A DNA stretch of 64,000 nt from JACRAV01 sp964571235 (lineage in GTDB: Bacteria; Zixibacteria; MSB-5A5; GN15; FEB-12): contig CAZNAI010000007.1 in assembly GCA_964571235.1 (NCBI GenBank), positions 124,001 to 188,000 on the forward strand. Reading direction: 5' to 3'. This document shows, in pieces, positions 58,772 to 64,000 of the stretch (position 1 is the first letter of the stretch; the number at the start of each line of letters is the position of its first letter). The notes beneath the pieces were generated by a model. It was not told the origin of the DNA. It saw only the letters and a program-made list of their open reading frames with translations, and did no database searches. Made by a program: the position numbers and the translations under genes.

Positions 58772-60469
58772 ATGACTACGCCAAAGATAATACGTCCCGG
58801 ACTTCGCTGGTTCCTGCCGTTTCGGCTGGCGACCTATGTTGTCTTGCTCATAGTGATTATCTTCTGGTTACATGCACCGGGCTGGGCGCAGGGGGTGTTT
58901 GTACTCTATTCGCTGTTGACGCTCGCCATGGCGGCGTCGACAACATTTGCCGAGCGTCTTTCCTCGCGTTGGATAGCCCCAGTCGTCACAACGCTCCAGT
59001 TTGCCGCTGAAATCGCAATCGAATCGGCCATTGTCTTTTCAACCGGCGACATCAACTCTCCTTATCTGGGCTTATTCTTGCTGACGATTGTATCGGCGGC
59101 GCTTGTGTACCAGCTCGTCGGAACACTGGTAACGGCAACGGCCGCCGCGGTAGCCTACTCGATTGTGGTATGGCTCGCCAAATTCGGCCCAGGAGCGATT
59201 GATGGCGTCGACCCTGAAACCCTGTGGCTGGCTGAGCGGAGCACACTGTATTCCCTGCTATTGCATTTGTTGGTGTTTTATCTGGTCGCCTTTATTTCCG
59301 GAATGCTCGCACATCGATTGCGGGCACAAGAAGAACAACTGGCCGATACTTCGCTGGCCCTCAAACGGGCACGGCTTGAAACCGACGATATTCTCCGGCA
59401 TCTGAACTCAGGCCTGTTGACCATCGACCACTTTGGAACCATCGTCTACTTCAACCGAACGGCCGAGCGGATTTTGGGGTACGAAGAAGAGCAGGTGCGC
59501 GGGGTGGCGTGTATGCGAGCGTTCGGTGAGCGGATGCCGGTGCTGGCCAATTGCCTGATGGACGGAATCCAAAATGGTATCGAACATCCGCGCCGTGAGA
59601 TAGAAATTACCGACAATCGAGGGCAGAGGTTGCCGATCGGCCTTTCGACATCGATATTGCGCGACGAACACCAGCGTCCGCGAGGCGTGATCGGCATTTT
59701 CTCCGATCTTACCGGGGCAAAAGAACTCGAAGAGAAAGTCCGGGCGGCCGACCGATTGGCGGCGGTAGGAGAATTGTCGGCCTCGATAGCCCATGAAATT
59801 CGCAACCCGTTAGCCGCCATTTCCGGATCGGTGGAAGTACTTCGGGCCGAACTGCCGGTGAGCGGAGAAAACGCACGCCTGATGAACTTAATTGTCAAAG
59901 AATCTCATCGCCTGAGCCGGACGCTCACAGATTTCTTGACATACGCCCGGATCGGTCGCAAGTCATACGAACGGGTCGAATTGTGTCACTTGGTGACCGA
60001 GGCTATCCAGATTGTCAGTCATCATCACTCATACCACCCTGCAATTTCGCTATCGGTGCAAGCCAAAGAGTCTTTTGTCTATGTGGCCGGCGATGACGAC
60101 CTGCTCAAGCAATTGCTCGTCAATCTCATCATTAACTCGTGCGAGGCGATCGGTGATCGCTCCGGTCGAGTCGATATTGGGATTTCAACATCCTCAACGG
60201 GCGCCGTATCGCTTGTGGTGTCTGATGACGGGCCGGGAATATCTGCAGAACAGATGGATCACATCTTCGAGCCGTTCTATTCGACAAAGAAAGATGGCAC
60301 TGGCCTGGGGCTCGCGATTGTTCAACGGATATGTTCGCTCTTAAAGCTGTCGATAGCAGTGCAATCGCGACCGAACTTTGGGACAACTTTCCGCGTCGAG
60401 TTCCCGCAGATAGACCGAGCCGAAGACACCCGACAGCGCAGTGCGGCGACACCCGTGGCTGTAAGATAG
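58772..60469 (+). CDS. pilS: PilS-like membrane sensor histidine kinase
   Basis: 565 residues from ATG 58772; a GTG at 58730 would read through the hairpin. Six hydrophobic segments occupy about 10-180 (TYVVLLIVIIFWLH, FLLTIVSAALVYQLVGTLV). A PAS domain (about 210-310; NSGLLTIDHFGTIVYFNRTAERILGYEE) and a kinase core follow: H341 in ASIAHEIRNPLAAISG, N-box NLIINSCEAIG, G1 DDGPGIS and G2 GTGLGLAI. The arrangement is PilS-like, but no PilR regulator is adjacent; the next gene is a parvulin-type protein. Confidence 0.88.
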   Translation: MTTPKIIRPGLRWFLPFRLATYVVLLIVIIFWLHAPGWAQGVFVLYSLLTLAMAASTTFAERLSSRWIAPVVTTLQFAAEIAIESAIVFSTGDINSPYLGLFLLTIVSAALVYQLVGTLVTATAAAVAYSIVVWLAKFGPGAIDGVDPETLWLAERSTLYSLLLHLLVFYLVAFISGMLAHRLRAQEEQLADTSLALKRARLETDDILRHLNSGLLTIDHFGTIVYFNRTAERILGYEEEQVRGVACMRAFGERMPVLANCLMDGIQNGIEHPRREIEITDNRGQRLPIGLSTSILRDEHQRPRGVIGIFSDLTGAKELEEKVRAADRLAAVGELSASIAHEIRNPLAAISGSVEVLRAELPVSGENARLMNLIVKESHRLSRTLTDFLTYARIGRKSYERVELCHLVTEAIQIVSHHHSYHPAISLSVQAKESFVYVAGDDDLLKQLLVNLIINSCEAIGDRSGRVDIGISTSSTGAVSLVVSDDGPGISAEQMDHIFEPFYSTKKDGTGLGLAIVQRICSLLKLSIAVQSRPNFGTTFRVEFPQIDRAEDTRQRSAATPVAVR

Positions 60470-60551
60470 ACGCACTTCCCCCATCTTTTTTGGCCTTGCT
60501 TTTTGGGGTTCGGTGTATAACTTACCGAATCCTAAAATTGGAAAGCCATCT

Positions 60552-62342
60552 ATGAAATTACGTCGCTATTTAACGCTGAGAATTCTTGTTCCCATAACAG
60601 CCGCACTTGCGTCGCTTGCCCACATGTCCGGGTGTGGCGGTGGGGCGCCCACGACTACACCTGAGACCAAAATTGCTGTCGATGAACCTCTGGTCACAAC
60701 CAAAGTCGGTTACACGCTGACCAAAGGGCAGTTGTCAGAGTTCATAAGGACAAATCGTTACAAGATCTCGGGTGGGGTGCTTACTGCCGACACAGTCAAG
60801 GGCGTTGTCGACAGTCTTCTGCTCGACACCTTGTCGGGTCTGGCCGCCGATACGGTCGATCTTACCCGCCACCGCCTGATCTATCGCGACTTTACGCATC
60901 AATATCAGGACGCGCTTATCAAGAAGTGGACCGATGTTGAGATAACCAGCCGAGAGTCGGCTTATGATTCGGCCGAAGTCCTGAAGTACTTTGGAGAGAA
61001 CCCGGCGCGTTTTCAGACCGATGAGCAGATCAAGGTCTGGCAGATTTTGATAAGCGGCTACGGCCTTCTGGTCGGGCCCGACTCGCTTTACTACAAAAAA
61101 TTCACCAATGTCGAATTACGCGACAAAGCTCGTGAGCAGATCGCGATGGTGTATGATCTTCTCAAGTATGGCGAGGCATTTCAGAATCTGGCGATCGTCT
61201 TTAATCAGGATGTACAGACTCGCGACAACGCGGGATTGGTGGGTTGGGTCAAGCGCGGGACCTATATCGATCCGTTTGACTCAGTCGCCTTTGGTCTGGG
61301 GATCGGGGAGTTTTCTAAGCCGTATTTGGACAAAGACGGCTGGCATCTGGTCATGGTCGACGGCCGCCTGCCCAAGGGAGCACTACCAATTGACACGCCC
61401 GGCGTTTTTGAATATGTCCGGCAGGCGTTGCTCTCCGAAAAGCTGTACAAACGTGCCACCGGGGTTGCCGATTCGCTCCGTCAAGGACTGAAACTGGAAT
61501 TGAATCCGGCGATTGCCAATGCGAATATTTACAAGATTAACGACGAGACCTGGGCGGGGGTGATCAACGGCCGCGACACGGTGAAGGCGTATGTACTGGC
61601 GTATTATGAAGAAGCGATCAAGGGAAAATATGGTGTGGACTCAAGCTCGGGGGACCAACGGCTCGAAATGCTCAAGACGGCGGCCGACCGATTCCTGGCC
61701 ATTCGGGCGGTGCAAGAGCGTGGACTCGACAAGGACACCGATATAGTCTCCTTCAAAGAGCGGTTATGGCGGGCTAAGTCCAAGCAGATAATCCAGAATC
61801 GGCAATACGATTTTGACTGGACTCCTTCAGACACCGCTCTCCGGGCATACTATGAAGCGCACAAGAGCGACTATGAAGTTGTCAAACCGACAACTCTGCA
61901 GTACATGACCATCGGCGACTCAACTTTCGCCGGATTCCTCCGCGATCAGGCGATAACCGGACTTGATTTGGCCGATATCGTCAGAGAGTTCGCCCCAAAC
62001 AATCCGGGGGGAGTACTTAAGGTCTCCGAGGTCATGACAGTCGGGGCGACCGATATTCCATTTCCGATTTGGCAAGCCGCTGTGCTCACTGCGGCCGGTA
62101 GCGTATCTCAGATGATCAAGCATGAAGGCGTCTTTGTCGTAGTCAAAGTCCTTTCGCGCAAAGAGTCCCGCAATTTCGCGCTGGCCAAAGGTGAAATACT
62201 GGTCAAACTCCAGAAAGAGCACCAGCGACAAGTGTACGAGAGATTCCGCGACGATCTGTTTCGCCGATACGGTGTGAAGTATGTCGGCAAGATTGGCCCG
62301 GTGCACCTGCAACCGTACTGGATACGAAACCAGAAATCGTGA
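60552..62342 (+). CDS. Parvulin/SurA-like periplasmic foldase lipoprotein
   Basis: 596 residues from ATG 60552. The N-terminus has a lipobox-type signal (LASLAHMSGCGGG). A PPIC-type domain (about 150-290) has VWQILISGYGLL, RDNAGLVGWVKRG, PFDSVAFGLGIGEFSKPYL and DGWHLVMVDGRLP; a second, weaker parvulin-like part lies near the C-terminus (TTLQYMTIGDS, FVVVKVLSRKES). Such proteins fold outer-membrane proteins in the periplasm (SurA/PrsA class). The downstream gene starts in overlap with its stop. Confidence 0.85.
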   Translation: MKLRRYLTLRILVPITAALASLAHMSGCGGGAPTTTPETKIAVDEPLVTTKVGYTLTKGQLSEFIRTNRYKISGGVLTADTVKGVVDSLLLDTLSGLAADTVDLTRHRLIYRDFTHQYQDALIKKWTDVEITSRESAYDSAEVLKYFGENPARFQTDEQIKVWQILISGYGLLVGPDSLYYKKFTNVELRDKAREQIAMVYDLLKYGEAFQNLAIVFNQDVQTRDNAGLVGWVKRGTYIDPFDSVAFGLGIGEFSKPYLDKDGWHLVMVDGRLPKGALPIDTPGVFEYVRQALLSEKLYKRATGVADSLRQGLKLELNPAIANANIYKINDETWAGVINGRDTVKAYVLAYYEEAIKGKYGVDSSSGDQRLEMLKTAADRFLAIRAVQERGLDKDTDIVSFKERLWRAKSKQIIQNRQYDFDWTPSDTALRAYYEAHKSDYEVVKPTTLQYMTIGDSTFAGFLRDQAITGLDLADIVREFAPNNPGGVLKVSEVMTVGATDIPFPIWQAAVLTAAGSVSQMIKHEGVFVVVKVLSRKESRNFALAKGEILVKLQKEHQRQVYERFRDDLFRRYGVKYVGKIGPVHLQPYWIRNQKS

Positions 62343-62968
62343 ACGACGACCACTCGTCGCCCAGTCAACAGATCAGCTTCACTCAGGAAGTCTGGCGCAA
62401 AGCGACCCACATGGGGGCGCTGATTATTCCCGCCGGTTACTCTTTCTTTGCTTTAGAGAAATTTACAATGCTGACCATCATGGTCCCGTTCGCGGTAGCC
62501 ATGACTATCATTGACATTGCCCGGCTTCGGAATCGAGGGCTTTGGCGAAATGTCTTTTCCCCGGTTATAGGCCGGATGTTGCGGACCCACGAAATGTCCG
62601 GCGATTTCAGCGGGGCGACCTATATCCTCTGGTCGGTCGTGGCGACTGTGGCGCTGTACCGCCGGGATGTAGCCGTTGCGGCCCTTGCGTTTATCGTGGT
62701 CGGAGACTCTTTTGCGGCTCTGGTGGGCCGGAAATTAGGCAAGCACAAGTTTGGCCGAAAGTCGCTTGAAGGATCGCTCGCTTGTTTAGCGGGGACGCTC
62801 ATAGTCGCTTTTGTAGCACCGGGTTTGGAGCGGTCGGTGGCGATTGGCGGGGCAGTTGTGGCCACGGTCACGGAAGCATTTTCCGGTCCGATCGATGACA
62901 ATGTCTCGGTCCCGTTGGTCTCGGGTGCGACCATGCTCTTTTTGGAGAAAATCCTCACCGGGACGTAA
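62339..62968 (+). CDS. SEC59/DGK1/VTE5-like membrane kinase
   Basis: 209 residues from a GTG that overlaps the previous stop. Six membrane segments with the conserved FSGATYILWS, VVGDSFAALVGRKLGKHKFGRKSLEGS and PIDDNVSVPLVSG blocks. The family includes dolichol kinase, phytol kinase (VTE5) and CTP-dependent diacylglycerol kinase. Substrate unknown; a polyprenol or diacylglycerol kinase acting on inner-membrane lipids is likely. Confidence 0.85.
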   Translation: MNDDHSSPSQQISFTQEVWRKATHMGALIIPAGYSFFALEKFTMLTIMVPFAVAMTIIDIARLRNRGLWRNVFSPVIGRMLRTHEMSGDFSGATYILWSVVATVALYRRDVAVAALAFIVVGDSFAALVGRKLGKHKFGRKSLEGSLACLAGTLIVAFVAPGLERSVAIGGAVVATVTEAFSGPIDDNVSVPLVSGATMLFLEKILTGT

Positions 62969-62999
62969 AAATTAGTGGCCTGTTTTGGGGAAGTTAGCG

Positions 63000-63005
63000 T
63001 ATAAT
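63000..63005 (+). promoter_or_regulatory. Candidate -10 element for the cold-shock gene
   Basis: TATAAT at 63000-63005, 54 bases before the ATG at 63060, with no clear -35 element. Confidence 0.45.
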
Positions 63006-63059
63006 TTAGAGCAGGCAGAAAACAGATTTCACCTCACCACGTAGTATGGAGGTACTCGA

Positions 63060-63266
63060 ATGTCCAAAGGCAAAGTCAAGTACTTTAACGAGCACAAAGG
63101 TTGGGGATTCATCTCCGCCGACGACTTTGATCAGGATGTATTCGTCCACCACACGGCGATCCATATGGATGGATATCGCACGCTCAAGGAAGGGCAGGAG
63201 GTAGTGTGCGAAGTGACCATGACTGACCAGGGACCACGTGCTCAAAACGTGACTTTGGCTGGCTAA
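63060..63266 (+). CDS. cspA: Cold-shock-domain protein
   Basis: 68 residues, the normal length. RNP1 is KGWGFI and RNP2 VFVHHTAI, with KGKVKYFN at the start. A TATGGAGG ribosome-binding site precedes the ATG. Single-stranded nucleic-acid chaperone. Ends in a terminator, so it is transcribed alone. Confidence 0.96.
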   Translation: MSKGKVKYFNEHKGWGFISADDFDQDVFVHHTAIHMDGYRTLKEGQEVVCEVTMTDQGPRAQNVTLAG

Positions 63267-63290
63267 GGTCCAACATTCAAAACTGTCTGA

Positions 63291-63317
63291 AGGCCGCCTA
63301 CGGGGCGGCCTTTTTTT
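63291..63317 (+). terminator. Rho-independent terminator after the cold-shock gene
   Basis: Arms AGGCCGCC (63291-63298) and GGCGGCCT (63304-63311) with a five-base loop followed by seven T residues. Confidence 0.95.
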
Positions 63318-63359
63318 GTTCGGTGGCGGGGGTATCGTTCAGTAGATATATTCGAAAAC

Positions 63360-64000
63360 ATGAAAGCAATAGACTTAAGATCAGACACAGTGACACGGCC
63401 GTCGCCAGCGATGCGCCAAGCGATGGCCAATGCCGAAGTTGGTGATGATGTCTTCGGCGATGACCCGACCGTAAAAGAGCTCGAATCGTATGTAGCCGAT
63501 CTGTTCGGCAAGGAAGCCGGCATGTATGTGCCGTCCGGGACCATGAGTAACCAGATTCTGCTCAAGGCGGCCTCCCAGCGCGGGTGGGAGATGCTCTGCG
63601 ACCGGGAATGCCACGTCGTCAATTACGAAGTCGCCGGGCCGGTAGTGCACGCGGGGCTTCTGATTAATCTACTCACAACTGAGCGGGGGATGCTTTCGGC
63701 GGAGATGGTGAGGGAGAATGTCAGGCCCAAGAATATTCATGTCCCGGAGACAAAGATCGTTGAGCTTGAGAATACCCACAATCGTCACGGCGGAACAATT
63801 CTCCCGCAAGATGAAATCCTGAAAGTCCGAAACGTCTGTGATGAAGAAGGGCTCTGGCTACACTTGGACGGTGCCCGGATTTGGAACGCCCATGTGGCGA
63901 CCGGGATGTCGCTGGCTGAACTGGTCCGGCCGTTTGATTCGGTGTCAGTTTGTTTTTCCAAGGGGCTCGGCGCTCCGATTGGGTCGATGGCCCTTGGAAA
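63360..64000 (+). CDS. ltaE: Low-specificity threonine aldolase, N-terminal part (runs off the right edge)
   Basis: 213 residues visible from ATG 63360. The signature DLRSDTVTRPSPAMRQAM, VGDDVFGDDPTV, MYVPSGTMSNQ, ELENTHNRHGGTILP, WLHLDGARIWNA and the PLP lysine in FSKGLGAPIGS are all present, in the threonine-aldolase order. The enzyme cleaves L-threonine to glycine and acetaldehyde. About 130 C-terminal residues lie beyond the window. Confidence 0.95.
   Translation, partial: MKAIDLRSDTVTRPSPAMRQAMANAEVGDDVFGDDPTVKELESYVADLFGKEAGMYVPSGTMSNQILLKAASQRGWEMLCDRECHVVNYEVAGPVVHAGLLINLLTTERGMLSAEMVRENVRPKNIHVPETKIVELENTHNRHGGTILPQDEILKVRNVCDEEGLWLHLDGARIWNAHVATGMSLAELVRPFDSVSVCFSKGLGAPIGSMALG

Overview
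The window comes from a Gram-negative bacterium of moderately high GC. A TamA/TamB-type outer-membrane assembly pair, a lipoprotein foldase, an outer-membrane barrel protein and type IV pilus motors all point to a diderm cell. A secreted M28 peptidase ending in a dockerin-like double repeat, an MglA GTPase among roadblock proteins, and many short dispersed hairpin repeats together suggest an uncultured FCB-type lineage such as candidate phylum Zixibacteria. That taxonomic placement is inference. No rRNA, tRNA, CRISPR array, transposase or prophage was recognised.

Layout, left part (1-11 kb): a leftward operon (dtd, maf, rodZ-like gene, and a gene cut by the window edge) lies divergent to trxA, a rhomboid protease, a degenerate receiver-domain protein and ccdA. 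These are followed by a DUF2064/creatininase pair, an outer-membrane protein flanked by repeats, a class IV aminotransferase and a DUF401 permease.

11-23 kb: six tightly packed genes encode an ECF sigma factor, a zinc-finger anti-sigma factor, an HtrA-like protein that has lost catalytic His and Ser, a carboxymuconolactone-decarboxylase-like protein, TamB and TamA/BamA. This looks like a self-regulated envelope-stress and outer-membrane-assembly operon. It is followed by iscS-mnmA (tRNA thiolation) and a UPF0173 hydrolase. 23-33.5 kb: AsmA-like protein, an orphan PAS/GAF-type histidine kinase, then housekeeping genes (yicC, gmk, rpoZ, topA, xer recombinase).

33.5-44.7 kb is the accessory part, rich in hairpin repeats. 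It holds an alkyltransferase-like protein, a LiaF-like membrane protein, a two-gene TIR plus MltR-like HEPN cassette with foreign codon use (the best candidate for an undescribed defence or toxin module), argF, a lipoprotein, a hotdog thioesterase, an unknown protein and the dockerin M28 peptidase. 44.7-64 kb: rpsT, murJ and comEC, then a cluster joining a DUF4388 protein, TPR-roadblock, membrane-roadblock, roadblock, MglA with a long tail, and another roadblock protein to pilB, pilT, pilC and a PilS-like kinase. This is a probable polarity switch for type IV pili. The window ends with a parvulin-type lipoprotein foldase, a SEC59/dolichol-kinase-like protein, a cold-shock protein and a truncated threonine aldolase.
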